A stretch of 64,000 nucleotides of DNA from Elymus sibiricus (lineage: Eukaryota > Streptophyta > Magnoliopsida > Poales > Poaceae), in assembly GCA_039707655.1 (NCBI GenBank), contig CM077672.1, positions 199,616,537 through 199,680,536 on the forward strand, written 5' to 3'. The translations under genes and the position numbers were made by a program. The stretch's first letter is position 1; each line of letters opens with the position of its first letter. Shown one piece after another: positions 10,611-24,376 of the stretch. The notes below the pieces were generated by a model, which saw nothing but the letters and a program-made list of their open reading frames with translations, did no database searches and had not been told where the DNA came from.

Positions 10611-13600
10611 TGTGGCACCCCGGCTCAGAGAGACCAGAACACCCCGTATTCCAGCCCAGAGATCAAGTCTTCTGGAATACGGCACTGCTTGGCATAGAAC
10701 AAATCAGCTCTTTATTACGAATAAACGGGGTACAAGGGTCCTATATGACAAAGGATTACAGGGGCATGGCGACACTTCGCCTGCTAAGGTAGTTCTATGC
10801 TAGCAGCGGAACATCTCGAAGCGGAAAGAATTCTAGCAGCGGAACAACAACGACGGTGATGAACTCCACTCCGCAGGGACTCTAGCTGGGACGTATCCTA
10901 GAGCGCAACCTCGGGATCCTTGACAAACAAGCAATCATGGCATCACCTGCAATCTGGCATGACACCCCAGGTGAGTACTTTGAATGTACTCGCAAGCTCA
11001 CAGCAACCAAAGCAATCAAGACATACAACAGCATGGCATTTACAGGTTAATCATCAAAGATGAACACGATACTACTATAACAACATGAGCATGGCAACAA
11101 TAGGAGCATGGCATGTACATATAATTCATGATATGAGCATGATGATACTAGCACTAGCATGCAAAGGGGGTCGACGTTTAAGGTCTCATGGACCAACTTA
11201 CTCTGTTCGGAGGTTATCTCGTAACCACCTTAGGTATCACTCTTTCTTACCGTCGTGATCATCACACGATCACCTCAAACCAACATCGGTATCCATGATA
11301 CCATCGTGATCCCCTCATGGTCACATAAAGATCAACCAACTTCTTTTCTCATCGAACCAGGGTTGTTTATTATCCAAGTTATTATTTCTGTTGACCCATA
11401 GTGTGACCTACTACGAACTGTGTCCATGACCGAGGACGCGGCTATCGATAGATTATACACTCTGCAGAGGTTAGTACACTGTACCCACACCACGGAAATC
11501 ATGGCCTCCTGCTCCCATTCGGGTGGACCAACGACATTCCGACAAAACCAGTCTATTGCATGACACCCTCCCGGCCACTCCGACAAACTCCCTTTTGGGC
11601 TATGTCCTGGGTGACCCCTGATGCCAACATGTGACATCCGCCACCTCGGTGGCTGCCACCGTCGTGGCCAAACATAAACATCATCCCAAACGGGGACCTT
11701 GGATCCATACAACTCGGGTCCTCAAGGTTATGACTGCCTACCGGGCCAGGGTAGCGCCAGTGCACAACCTTCCCTCGTAGGAGGCACCGGCGAGAGGCAT
11801 GACAATAGACCGCATTAGGGCCTCCCCATGCAGGAAAGTGTGGTTGCACTGGTGAGCTCGATTCGGTGGCACCATGACTCAGCCAACAGATTTGTTCAAG
11901 TTCTATTAATGTCAGGTTCACTTGAATGGTGATGAGCTGAGTCATAATAACATGATGAAATAACAATGCACATGAGCATGATATCAGTGTAACCATGGAT
12001 GGGCAACATAATTATTTAACAACATAACATCAACAATGATGAAACATTTAGTCTACGGGATGCAGATGAGCATGGCATAAAGAGGATCATGAACATCGCA
12101 AGTATTTTCATATCCAACCATAATGATCCATATGAGCATATCATTATCACTAGCATCTGAAATGAGTACAAGAATACAACATGATAAGAATATCCTTAGC
12201 AATTAATCATAACACTTACGAGATAAAAAAATGAACATGGCATAAGCAATGAGCATGGATTCACAAGCATATTCGAAGCATTCACAAAATAATTACATGC
12301 GCAAACAATTATTAAATATACAAGTGGAAACCATGGCTACTGCAATGCCATCATGCAAGTGGCTATTGTGGCTTGCCTGGGGATGAAGGAACCACCGGGG
12401 AGGGGTGCGATGAACTCGCGGAAAGAATCGCCGGAAAACTTTCCCTCTCGGCGGAGCTGTTTTAAGGGCAAGGGCAAAATGGTCATTTTCACAGTGTGAC
12501 AACATCATAAAAATGATACCATCGGAACGGGCTCGACGAACTGAGATCGCGAGCTTTGGAATCACCTGAATCGGAGTTACGGTTGTCGAGATACGGCCGT
12601 TCGTTCGTTAGGCAGAAAAAGAATAAAAATCTGTCCACTTCTGCCCTTAACGGACGAACGTCCGCAAATTAGCACTTTCGGCACTGGGCTGAAAAAGAGA
12701 AAGCGCCTTTTCTGAAATACGTCTCCGTAGTAACGAAAGTGTATTTCTCACAGACAACGCAGCAGAGTACGCTTTCAGTTAAACGAAGATGTACTTCTCA
12801 GAAGTACGCTTCCACTTGCCACCTCAGCTGGTCCGGGTCAACGCCCTCGTGCGACTGACATGCGGGGCCCGCCGAGCGGTGGGGCCCACTGGCAGGTGGC
12901 CTTCGTCTTCAACCTCGCCTGCCCGAGCTCGGCCGAGAAACAGAGGCGCTCGACCGGCGATTGCCGGAGCTACAGGGCACCTCCGGCGATGCTCTGGCTA
13001 CCGGCGAGCTCGGCAGGGAATGCCGCATCCATCCCCGCACCGTACGGACGCCAAGGAGGACCAGAGCGGTGGCGGCTTGAGCATCTGCGGCGGAGGCCGT
13101 CGGCCGCTTTTTGAACCCGTGTCTAGGGGCACTCCGGGGAGCAGGCGAGAGTAGGGGAGGGCTTGCCGCGACGTTGTGGAGCTACTGGTGGTGGCAGCAA
13201 GGAGAGGGAGAGCTTGGTTCGCTCGTATTTGAGCGAGGACCGAGGCGGCCATGGGAGGAACAGAGAGCTCTTCGAGCTAAATAGATAGGGCAGGGAGGGC
13301 TAGAGGAGGATGGGGAGGCTGGTGATGAGCTCAGAGGAGGCTCGGGCACGCTATATATATAGCCGGGGCGGAGGTCGTGCCGTCCTCGGGTGTTGCACGG
13401 CCGAGCGCGCCGTGCTCTGACGATGGGCGGTGCACGCACGGGCAGAGGGGTGGCTGCTAGCAGGGCGGCGCGGCGTTGCCGACCTGACAAGGCTCAGAGC
13501 GAAGCGACGGCTCGGGGAGAGGAGACAACGGCAAAACGACGACGACCGAGGGGTGCACAGTGCGGCGTGCCCGCCGATTTGGCTCGGTCCGGCGAGCTAT

Positions 13601-15064
13601 TAGCGGGGGAGGGCGGTCCGGGGAGGTGTGCGTGGCAAAGGGGAAGATGCTAGACACGGTTTGGCGGCGATTCCTCGAGGAAACGGACGAGGCCGAGGGC
13701 CCTAACTGCCAGAGCACGCGTTCTGCCTGCAGTGCACGCGCTCTCCGTGTGGTCACCGCATGAATAGTCCCACGCGGTGCATTCTAGCCAACCACAAGCT
13801 GTCTACCGTGTAGTCCTTCCTAAGTGGGTCCTACCTGAAGTGACAGATCGAAGAAAGCCGCTGTGGGTTGATGGGAAGGTTCAGCTAAAGTTTGCTGTAG
13901 CAAACTTTGACCAATAGCAGTGGAAAAATGGTTTGGTTAAATGGTCAAATACGATGTCACACAGGTTTAGGCTAGGAAGGACTACAGTCATGCGGATTTT
14001 GAGGTCATTTGGACAAGGTTAGAGTGTAGTTGCTTTACAACTGCAAAAATTGGCCAGAATATAGATCAGGAAGTAGCACTCACATAGATGCTTGGGTTGG
14101 GCTGAAAATTTGTGGAGCATTATCATTTGGACATATGAAGGCACCATAAAAATTTCATACCCATTGGATGAATAAAAATGGTACTTCCTTCACAATGATC
14201 CATACTGGACAGAAACTTGGGGGATTTTTGCAGCGAAAATGGCTTGGCAAAATGATGTGAATTTTGGCATTCTCAAATGATATAAGGATATTTAGGTCCT
14301 GTATTAATTTCAGAATTTTTGAAGCAATATAAAATATAGTTGCTTCACAACCTGAAATTATGACCAGAAACCAAGATTTGAAGTTGTGCTCACATAGTTT
14401 GTTGTATGGAGATGAATTTTGGTGGAGAGTAATTATTTAACCATATAAATGAGATACCAAAATTTCAACTCATTTGGATAATCCTAGCTAGTACTTCCTT
14501 CACAAAGCTTCTCTCTGGACAAAAACTTTGGAAATTTTCTGAGGAAGATTTACTAGGCAAATGAAGCTGAATTTTGGCATGTGGCAATGATTTGGATGTG
14601 AAAGAGTGCCCAAAAATTTTGAGGGCAATCAATAAAACACAAATAGCACTTCCTTCACAAAGTGCCATTCTGGACAGAATGGAAAATAAATATTCCAGAA
14701 TTATTTTTGAACTAGGTAAGGATGGGTTTTGGCATATTGGTGGGATATATGATCCAAGGAATTTATGAGAATTTTGTGGGAATTTTGTGGAAGACAGAAA
14801 TATAGGTTGCTTCACAACCTAGGGCAAACAGGGTTATTCCTTTAATAGAAAAAAGGAATATTCCCAAGAAATAAATATTGGGGTTGGGATAAGATGGAAA
14901 TGACATGGCCTTGAGATGAAGTTGAGGGTGACAAGCTACTTGGGAGAGGAAGAAGAGATGGTCTCCCCAGGTTTTAAGACCACATAGCCACGGAAAAAGA
15001 AGTTCCAAATAAAATTCGAAGAAATCCAAAAGAAAAAGAAAGGGCCAAAAATCGGGGTGTTACA
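10611..15064 (-). mobile_element. Element C: solo LTR (4454 bp) of a related chromovirus
   Basis: It runs TGTGGCACCCC to GGGGTGTTACA and is flanked by GTTAC on both sides. Its layout follows that of B's LTR (shared blocks such as TCTGCAGAGGTT, and a GC-rich promoter region), but it is about 1 kb longer and diverged. It contains no primer-binding site, gag or pol, so it is best read as a solo LTR left by recombination between the two LTRs of a complete element. Short open frames in the GC-rich part (12789-13763) show no known domain. Confidence 0.85.
13351..13362 (-). promoter_or_regulatory. TATA box of solo LTR C
   Basis: CTATATATATAG lies in a GC-rich context at the position matching the TATA box of B's LTRs. 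It reads the same on both strands; orientation is inferred from the LTR. Confidence 0.5.
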
Positions 15065-15069
15065 GTTAC

Positions 15070-17980
15070 GGTTACCAACTTACTCTCTTCCGGGCTCACA
15101 CATGAGCCCCGGATCATTCGTGACCCATCGGTCACTTCCGAGCATGAGACGAGTTCTCCCATCATTATTATTACGTTTGACCATATAGTGTGACCTAGTG
15201 CGAACTGTGTCAATACCGTGGACGCGGCTATTCGAATAGATTCTTAAACTCTGCAGAGGTTGCGCACTTTACCCACACCATGGACATTCGTCCAACGAAA
15301 CTTGTCTAACCCGTGACTCCTCTATCGTACCACCGACAATCATCCCCCGTCCAAGTCATGCCCAAGGTGGCCCCTTTGTCACTCCTGACACCTGCCACCA
15401 TCGTGGCCAACTAAACTATCCCAAACGGGGACGCCGGCAAATAACTCAACTTGGGCTCACGAGGTTATCTTCGCCTACCTGATCAGGGCAGCACGCACGC
15501 ATAACCTCTCCTCTTTGGTTGTACCGGTAAAAGAGAATGCGGTCAGACCAAATCAAGGCCGTCCCATTCTGGCAGATGTGGCTGCACGGGTAAGTCCAGG
15601 TTGGTGGCACTTGATCAACCATCAAAGTGTTATCAATCATGTAAAGTTACTGGTCATGTAAGCTACATGGAGTAGATGAACTAACATGGCAAGGTTTATG
15701 CAATATATTCAACAATATGAAATATAGCATATTAAATGGAATTAAAAGAAAAATAATCCAATATTAAGCCAATACTATTGCTATGCTTTATGCAATGGAT
15801 CATGTGGCTTGCGTTGCTCGGGTGGCGTATCAACAAACTCCTGGTCTTCAAATCCACAGCAATTTCCCTCTGAAAGTATTTTTAAATGACAAATGAAAAT
15901 GTCACATAAAGCCTTTTTGTTTGCCAAAAATTCTTTGATCATTGGAAAATACCAAAATTTACCAGAAAATAGAGGGGCTCAAGACAAAACCACTGCAAAA
16001 AGAATCACTTGATTTGGACTTGTAGTTTAAAAGATAGAGCTGGTCAAAGTTGCTGGTCAAAGTGGATTAATAAACAGAAAATAAGAAAATCCCTCAACGG
16101 GCCACGTCAAAGACATATTCCTGGAGTACGCTTCCACTTATACTGCTTCGGCGTGCGAGGTGAGAGGCTGACAGTTGGGGTCGGCTGGGTTTAAACAGAG
16201 AGAGGGAGAGGGAACAGTAGCGAGGCGGCTCACCGACGGCGATCACCGGCGATAGCGACGGCGGCGAGGTCGAGTGATTGCAGGGATGGAACGGGAAGTC
16301 GACAGCGAGTCTCCCTGTACCAGCAGCATCTCCGGAGACGGCCTGACGACGTCGCCCCCTTCCTCTCCGGCGGCAGCTGTCTTCGGGTGTCGTCGGCAAC
16401 GGTGTTTCCGGCGGCGCCTCGGCTAGGGAAGAGGTCAGGCGGGGTCAGGGAAAGGCCCTGAGCTTGCCCGTGGGCTTGGGTGAGGCTGGGGATGATTGGA
16501 AGTGGGTGGGTGGCAGAGCTAGCTCGGTGGCAGAACGCCCGTGGCCTTGGCACGGTGAGATGAGCTCGATTGGGAGTGGGAGGAGTGCGGTGAGGAGCTA
16601 GGAGGGGTGGGGCAAGCTATTTATAGGTGGGGAGGAGGGTTCCCGAACCGGGCAGCGCTGTGGCCACGTCGCCGGAGCAAGGACGGCGAGGTGGCTGTCG
16701 CGGCGCGGGCGAAGTGATGGAGGAGGGCAGAGCATTAAATGGGTGAGACGACGGCTCGCAAGGAAGAAGTCGGCCAGCTCACTCACTGTGGCCGCATGGG
16801 CGCCACAGTGTGGCGCTGCGGTGGCGGCCAGCGAGGGCGATTCCGGCGAGGGGAAGCCTCTGGAGCGGTGTACGTGGGTGGCGGTGACGATGTCGGCACC
16901 ACCAGAAGGTACGGCGACGTGGGACGGCTGGAGTAGTCGCGTCCAACGCGGTCGGTGCGCAGAGCGCATGCACAGGCATGCCAGTGCCGTGCTCACCATA
17001 GGTGCTGGCACCTAGAGGCCATGCATGCCTGGCACACCTTGTCCATTGCCTCAACCCTTGGTCATATAGCCTCTCTACGCCACAGAATCGGCTAGATACA
17101 CTCTGAGCTGAAGTGTAGCATCAAATACAGTTTCTGGTCAGTAACTTGGAGAGGTTCTAGAGAAGAGATGAGGTGTGGATGGGGCCAATGGAGTTGTCTG
17201 GGATGATCTAGGGTGGAAGGACTATCTGCTTGTAGGTTTTGAGAAATTTTTGCAAAGATTTGCACATAGTTCATGTACAAACCCTATACTGGTCCAGAAA
17301 CTTGTTGAGGAAGTAGCACTCACATAGATGCAGTACTTGAAGTGAAATTGGGTGTTGCAAGGTTATTTGATGGTGACAACATGCCATAAATTTTTTAGAG
17401 CAAATGGATACCTCTAGCTGGTACTTCCTTCACAAGGGTTGGAAATGACCAGAGGCTTGTTAGAATATTTTTGCTGAATTTTTTTACTCGACTAGGAGAT
17501 GTTTTTGGATATTGTGGAAAGATATGACCCCTAGTATCTCATGGATTTATTTGGGAATTTTCTGAGTCATGGAAATATGTGTTGCTTCACAAAGGGTCAA
17601 TTCTGTCCAGAAGATAAAAGGAATATTCTGGACAGAATTTTGTACTGGCCAATGCAATATTTTTTAAGATTGTGGGTGTAGATGGTCTCAAGAAGATGTG
17701 GGATTAATTTGGTATGTTTCTGATCAACAGAGCTATAGGTTGATTCATGAGCATATCCAAAGGTATAAATGAATTATTTTGAGAGAATAAAATTTAGGGT
17801 TTTGATCAAAGGGTGTAAGACAAGATTTTGGCAAGATGTTGAGGGCGTTGGATCACTTAAAGAAAAATCCATGGAATCCTCAAGTCCAAAGTCAAATGAT
17901 TTGATTCCAAAAACCAACAAATGGCCAATAAAACCAGAGGGGTTTTGTGAAAAAGTTTGAAAATAAATCAGGGTGTCACA
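15070..17980 (-). repeat. Element B 5' LTR, inner part
   Basis: It continues the LTR interrupted at 10610 and ends GGGTGTCACA. The two parts total 3370 bp against 3426 bp for the other LTR. A TATA box (minus strand CTATAAATAG) lies at 16618-16627. Confidence 0.9.
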
Positions 17981-17985
17981 TCTCA

Positions 17986-18280
17986 AACCCTAGTTCATCT
18001 CTTGTATTCATTCTTTGTCCCAAAACCTCAGATTGGTACGTGTGGGTTGCTAGTAGTGTTGATTACATCTTGTAGTTGATGCTAGTTGGTTTATTTGGTG
18101 GAAGATTATATGTTCAGATCCTTAATGCTATTCAATACCCCTCTAATCTTGAACATGAATATGACTTGCAGAGAATACCTTGCTAAAAACCGCTTGTCAT
18201 TTCCTTCTGCTCCTCGTTGGGTTCGACACTCTTACTTATCGAAAGGACTACGATTGAGCCCCTATACTTGTGGGTCATCA
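17986..18280 (+). repeat. Element A 5' LTR, second part
   Basis: The LTR resumes after element B and its TSD (17981-17985). It ends CTTGTGGGTCATCA at 18280. The two parts total only 894 bp. From recalled family members the middle of the LTR seems to be missing near 18159-18165, but this was not checked. Confidence 0.75.
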
Positions 18281-18291
18281 AGACTCTTTTC

Positions 18292-18309
18292 TGGCGCCGT
18301 TGCCGGGGA
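18292..18309 (+). other. Primer-binding site of element A (tRNA-Asp type)
   Basis: TGGCGCCGTTGCCGGGGA is complementary to the 3' end of plant tRNA-Asp and lies 11 bases after the LTR. Confidence 0.85.
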
Positions 18310-18386
18310 GTGAAGCGCCTTTGGTGAGTGGAATTTGGTTAGGAAACATTTATATTACGTGCTGAAATTTACTGTCACTTGTCACT

Positions 18387-20405
18387 ATGGAAAGTAATCC
18401 TTTGAGGGGTTTGTTCGGGGTGTCTTCACCTCGACCGGAAGCATTGAGAGTTGCCCCTCAACCTACTGAACCTACTGAAAATATTTATTATGAAATTCCT
18501 TCGGGTATGGTAGAGAAACTGCTAGCTAATCCTTATGCAGGAGATGGAACGGTGCATCCTGATGTGCACTAGATAAATTTGGATGAAATTTGTGGATTGT
18601 TTAAGCTTGCAGGTCTATCCGGATATGGAGTTAAGAAGAAAGTTTTCCCTTTATCTTTGGAGGGAAAGGCATTGACATGGTATAGGCTATGTGATGATAC
18701 TGAAACATGGGATTGGAACCGGTTGAAGCTGGAATTTCACTAGAAATTTTATCCTATGCATTTGGTTCATCATGATCGGAATTATATATATAATTTTTGG
18801 ACTCATAAAGGAGAAAGTATCGCTCAAGCTTGGGGGAGGCTTAAGTATATGTTGCATACATGCCCCAATCATGAGCTCTCAAGACAAATAATTATTCAAA
18901 ACTTTTATGCTCGACTTTCTCATGATGATCGATCCATGCTCGATACTTCTTCTAATGGTTCCTTTATGAAGAGGTCTATTGAATTCAAATGGGATCTTCT
19001 GGAAAGAATTAAACACAACTCTGAAGATTGGGAAATTGACAAAGGTAAAGAGTAAGGTATAAATCTTGAGTTTGATTGTGTTAAATCTTTTATGGAAACT
19101 GATGCTTTTCATAAGTTTAGTACTAAATATGGACTTGACTCTGAGATAGTAGCTACCTTTTGTGAATCTTTTGCTGCTCATGTTGATCTCCCTAAGGAGA
19201 AATGGTTTAAATATCATCCACCCATTGAATTAAATGAAGAACCCGTTATTGTTAAAGAAGAAACAATTGTTTACAATGTTGGTCCAGTTGTGCCCACTGC
19301 TTATATTGAGAAACCTCCTTTCCCTTTTAGGATTAAGGAACATGCTAAAGCTTCAACTGTGGTTAACAAAAGCAATATAAGAACACCAAGACCTTCTGAA
19401 CAAATTAAGGTTGAACCTAATATTGCAATGGTTAAAGATCTTTTGGTTGATGATATTGATAGGCATGTTATTTATTTTTGTGATGAGGCTCCTAGAATTG
19501 CTGAACCTGTTAGAAATAAACGAGATATGCTAGATAAGAACAAGCCTGTTGTTGGCATGCCTGTTGTTTCTGTTAAGATTGGAGATCATTGCTATCATGG
19601 TTTATGTGATATGGGTGCTAGTGTGAGTGCTATTCCGTTTTCTTTATATCAAGAAGTAATGTATGATATTGCACCTGGTGAGATTGAAGATATTGATGTT
19701 ACTATTAAGCTTGCAAACAGAGATACTATTACACCACTTGGGATTGTTAGAGATATTGAAGTCTTGTGTGGAAAAATCAAATACCCTACTGATTTCTTAG
19801 TACTTGGTTCACAACAAGATATTTTTTGTCGCGTTATATTTGGTAGACCGTTCTTGAATACCGTTAATGCTGAAATTGATTGTGTTAAAGAGAAGGTTAG
19901 AGTTAAGTTTGGTGATATATCTCATGAATTTAATTTCTCTAAGTTTAGTAGACAACCTCATGATAAGGAATTATCCAATAAAGATGAAATTATAGGTCTT
20001 GTTTCTATTGTTGTGCCTCCTACTGATCGTTTAGAACAATATTTGCTAGACCATGAGAATGATATGCACATGAACGAAAGAAATGAAATAGATGAGATGT
20101 TCTTTAAACAAACACCTGTTCTCAAACATAATTTTCCGGTGGAAACCTTGGGAAAACCTATACCACCCAAGGGTGATCCTGTGTTTGATTTAAAGCAATT
20201 ACCTAATACACTTAAATATGCTTATCTAGATGAAAAGAAGATATATCTTGTTATTATTAGTGCTAACCTTTCAGAGCATGAAGAAAAGAGATTACTTAAA
20301 ACTCTGAAGAAGCACCGTGCCGCTATTGGATATACTCTCGATGATCTTAAGTGCAATAGTCCCACTTTATGTCAGCATAAAATTCATATCGAGCCAGATG
20401 CTTAA
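18387..20405 (+). pseudogene. Element A gag and protease, nonsense-broken
   Basis: The start ATG at 18387 opens MESNPLRGLFG. A capsid-type gag follows (GKALTWYRLCDD, then GESIAQAWGRLKYML), then a long linker and an aspartic protease with LCDMGASVSAIP near 19606-19640 and FGRPFLNT near 19840. All parts share one frame with no frameshift. Stops are at 18570-18572, 18741-18743, 19053-19055 and 20403-20405; the first two look like CAG-to-TAG. The frame then runs directly into RT. Gag packages RNA; the protease would mature the polyprotein. Confidence 0.85.
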
Positions 20406-21926
20406 CCAGTTGTTGATCATCAAACAAGGCTAAATCCTAAAATGAAGGATGTGGTAAGAATTGAAATATTAAAGCTTCTTGAGGCAGGTATAATTTATCC
20501 CATAGCTGATAGTAGATGGGTAAGTCCTGTTCATTGTGTTCCTAAGAAAGGAGGTATTACCGTTGTTCCTAATGATAAAAATGAACTCATTCCACCAAGA
20601 ACTGTAACCGGTTATAGGATGGTAATTGATTTTAGGAAATTAAAGAAAGCTACTAGGAAAGATCATTACACCTTGCCTTTTATTGATCAAATGTTAGAAA
20701 GATTATCTAAGCATACACACTTTTGTTTCCTAGACGGTTATTCTGGTTTCTCTCAAATACCTGTTTCACCTGAAGATCAAGAGAAAGCCACATTTACTTG
20801 TCCTTTTGGAACTTATACTTATCGTCGTATGCCTTTTGGTTTATGTAATGTACCTGCTACCTTTCAAAGATGTATGACTACTAAATTCTCTGACTTTTGT
20901 GAAAAGGTTGTTGAGGTTTTCATGGATGATTTCTCCATTTACGGAACTTCTTTTGATGATTGCTTGAGCAACCTTGATCGAGTCTTGCAGAGATGTGAAG
21001 AAACTAATCTTGTCTTGAATTGGGAGAAGTGCCACTTTATGGTGAATGAAGGTATAGTCCTTGGGCATAAAATCTCTGAAAGAGGTATTGAAGTTGATAA
21101 AGCTAAAGTTGATGCAATTGAGAAAATGTCATGTCCTAAAGATATCAAAGGTATAAGAAGTTTCCTTGGTCATGCTAGTTTCGATAGAAGGTTTATAAAA
21201 TACTTCTCTAAAATTTCTAGGCCTCTTACTAATCTTTTGCAAAAAGATGTGCCATTTGTTTTTGATGATGATTGTGTAGAAGCCTTTGAAATACTTATGA
21301 AAGCCTTAATTTCTGCACCTATTGTTCAACCACCTGATTGGAACCTACCCTTTGAAATTATGTGTGATGCTAGTGATTATGCTGTTGGTGCTGTTCTAGG
21401 ACAAAGAGTTGATAAGAAATTGAATGTTATTCATTATGCTAGTAAAACTCTAGACAGTGCTCAAATAAATTATGCTACTACTAAGAAAGAATTTTTATCA
21501 GTTGTGTTTGCATGTGATAAATTTAGATCTTACATTGTTGATTCCAAAGTTACTATTCGTACAGATCATGCTGCTATTAAATATCTTATGGAAAATAAAG
21601 ATGCTAAACCTAGACATATCAGGTGGGTTCTTTTGCTACAAGAATTTGATTTACATATTATTGATAGAAAGGGAGCTGAGAATCCCGTAGCTGATAATTT
21701 GTCTAGAATGGAAAATGTTCTTGATGACCCACTTCCTATTAATGATGATTTCCCTGATAAACAATTAGCTGTGATAAATGATTCTCGTAATACTCCTTGG
21801 TATGCAGACTATGCTAATTACATTGTTGCTAAATATATACCACCTAGTTTCATATACCAACAAAAGAAAAAGTTCTTCTTTGATTTAAGACATTACTTTT
21901 GGGATGACCCACATTTATATAAATAA
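20406..21926 (+). pseudogene. Element A reverse transcriptase and RNase H (494 open codons)
   Basis: Open from Met 20442 to the TAA at 21924-21926, in the same frame as gag. RT motifs visible are [40 protein letters not shown] and FMDDFSIYG (catalytic Asp pair near 20922). RNase H follows with [22 protein letters not shown] and [11 protein letters not shown], ending at ADNLSRMEN. All core motifs are present; the frame is separated from its neighbours only by stop codons. The Met at 20442 is internal to the polyprotein. Confidence 0.9.
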
Positions 21927-22826
21927 GGAGTAGATGGTGTTATTAGACGTTGTGTACCAGAGCATGAACAGGAACAAATCCTATGAAAGTGTCACTCCGA
22001 GGCATATGGAGGACACCATGCGGGAGACAGAACTGCACACAAGGTACTACAATCTGGTTTTTATTGGCCTACTCTTTTCAAAGATGCACGTAAGTTTGTC
22101 CTCTCTTGTGATGAATGTCAAAGAATTGGTAATGTTGGTAGATGTCAGGAAATGCCTTTGAATTATTCACTTGTTATTGAACCATTTGATGTTTGGGGTT
22201 TTGATTATACGGGACCTTTCCGTAAATCCAATGGGTATACTCATATTTTAGTTGCTGATGATTACGTTACTAAGTGGGTAGAAGCTATTCCAACTAGTAG
22301 TGCTGATCATAACACTTCTATTAAAACGCTTAAATAAGTTATATTCCTCAGGTTTGGAGTCCCTAGATATTTAATGACTGATGGTGGTTCACATTTTATT
22401 CATGGTGCTTTCTGTAAATTGCTTGCTAAATATGATGTTGATCTTAGAATTGCATCTCCTTATCATCCTTAGTCTAGTGGTCAAGTTGAATTAACTAATA
22501 GAGAAATAAAAGTAATTTTGCAAAAGACCGTTAATAGATCTAGAAAGAATTGGTCTAAGAAACTCGATGATGCTCTTTGGGCTTATATAACTGCTTATAA
22601 AAATCATATGGGTATGTCTCCATATAAAATGGTTTATGGAAAAGCATGTCATTTACCTCTTGAACTAGAACATAAAGCATATTGGGAAATTAAAGAACTT
22701 AACTATGATTTTAAACTTGTCGGTTAAAAGAGGTTATTTGATATTAGCTCCCTAGATGAATGGAGAGCACAAGCTTATGAAAATGCCAAGTTGTTTAAAG
22801 AAAAAGTTAAAAGATGGCATGATAAG
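21927..22826 (+). pseudogene. Element A integrase, first part, interrupted by element D
   Basis: It continues the same frame. A zinc finger (CHSEAYGGHHAG, then CDECQ) is followed by the catalytic core: Asp in WGFDYTGPF, Asp in MTDGGSHF, and Glu in [11 protein letters not shown]. Stops are at 21984-21986, 22335-22337, 22470-22472 and 22725-22727. The coding sequence is cut after RWHDK at 22826 by element D and resumes at 60210; the insertion keeps the frame apart from the duplicated five bases. Confidence 0.85.
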
Positions 22827-24376
22827 TGATACGTCTCCTACGTATCTATAATTTTTGATTGTTCCATGCTATTATAGTATCAATATTGGATGTTTTTATA
22901 TACATTTACAGCAATTATATATCATTTTTTGGGACAAACCTATTAACTTAGTGCCCAGTGCCAGTTGCTGTTTTTTGCCTGTTTTTGGTTTTCCAGAATA
23001 TCAGTACCAAACGAAGTCCAAATGCCACAAAATTTTTTGGAGATTTTTTTCTGGACATAACAAATACTAGAAGCTTCGGGAGGGGATGAGAAGATGAAGC
23101 AGTGGCCCACGAGGCACCAGGGCGCGCCCCAGGGGGCGCGCCCTGGTACCCAGACAGCTCCGTTTGACCTAATTCCACCTCTATAAATTCTCTAAAATCG
23201 GGAAACCAACAGAGGAGTCCACGAAATACTTTTTCCGCCGCCGCAAGCTTCTATTCTCGAGAGATCCCATCTAGAGGCCTTTTTCGGTACTCCGTCGGAG
23301 GGGGATTCGATCACAGAGGGGCTCTCCATCAACCTTGCTGCCCTTTCGATGATGCGTGAGTAGTTTACCACAGACCTTCGGGTCCATAGTTAGTAGCTAG
23401 ATGGATTCTTCTCTCTTTCTGATCTTCAATACAATGTTCTCCTCGATGTTCTTGGAGTTCTATCCGATGTAATCACTTTTTGCGGTGTGTTTGTTGGGAT
23501 CCAATGAATTGTGAGTTTATGATCAGATTATCCATGAATATTATTTGAGTCTTCTCTGAACTCTTTTATGCATGATTATTATAGCTTCGTATTTCTTTCC
23601 GATCTATTGATTTGGTTTGGCCAACTAGATTGATTTATCTTGCAATGGGAGAGGTCCTTTGTAATGGGTTCGATCTTGCGGTGCTCAATCCCAGTGACAG
23701 AAAGGGACATGACACGTATGTATGGTTGCTATTAAGGGTAAAAAGATGGGGTTTATTCATGCATGAGTTTACTTTGTCTACATCATGTCATCTTGCTTAA
23801 GGCGTTACTCTGTTCTTTATGGACTTATTACACTAGATGCATGCTGGATAGCGGTCGATGTGTGGAATAATAGTAGTAGATGCAGGCAGGAGTCGGTCTA
23901 CTTGTCTCGGACATGATGCCTACATACATGATCATTGCCTTGGATATCGTCATGATTATCTGCTTTTCTATCAATTGCCCAACAATAATTTGTTTACCCA
24001 CCGTATGCCATTTTCAAGAGAGAAGCCTCTAGTGAAAACTATGGCCCCCGGGTCTATCCAAATCATATATTAAAAATCATAAAAATACCTTGCTGCACTT
24101 TTACTTTGTTTATTTTATTTTGTATTTTAGTTCAATCTATCTATCTATCACCATACAATTTAATCTTGCAATTAACCGCCAAGGGATTGACAACCCCTTG
24201 TTTGCGTTGGGTGCAAGGATTTGTTATTTTGTGTGCAGGCACTGTTAACAAGGTGTTGCGTGATTCTCCTACTGGATTGATAACCTTGGTTTCATAACTG
24301 AGGGAAATACTTATATCTACTGTACTGCATCATCCCTTCCTCTTCGGGGAAAAACCAACGCAGCTCACAAGTAGCA
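22827..24376 (+). repeat. Element D 5' LTR (1550 bp)
   Basis: It runs TGATACGTCTCC to AGTAGCA with a TATA-like CTATAAATTC at 23181-23190. It matches 58685-60204 with small differences, including a short GC-rich insertion near 23115-23145 relative to the right copy. Open frames inside have no recognisable domain. Confidence 0.9.

Larger units (their letters stand above)
1014..17980 (-). mobile_element. Element B: Tekay-type chromovirus (Gypsy), minus strand
   Basis: Two LTRs that read TGTGGCACCCC to GGGTGTGACA (or CACA) on the plus strand flank a gag-pol region coded on the minus strand. The primer-binding site matches initiator tRNA-Met, the polypurine tract is at 4440-4457, and the target-site duplication is TCTCA (1009-1013 and 17981-17985). 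Integrase ends in a chromodomain, and the LTRs of about 3.4 kb fit the Tekay/Del clade. The right LTR is interrupted by solo LTR C. The element sits inside the 5' LTR of element A. Confidence 0.9.

Noticed and set aside
12789..13763. Overlapping open frames within solo LTR C
   Set aside because: No homology to known domains is visible, both strands are open, and the region corresponds to the GC-rich promoter block of the LTR.
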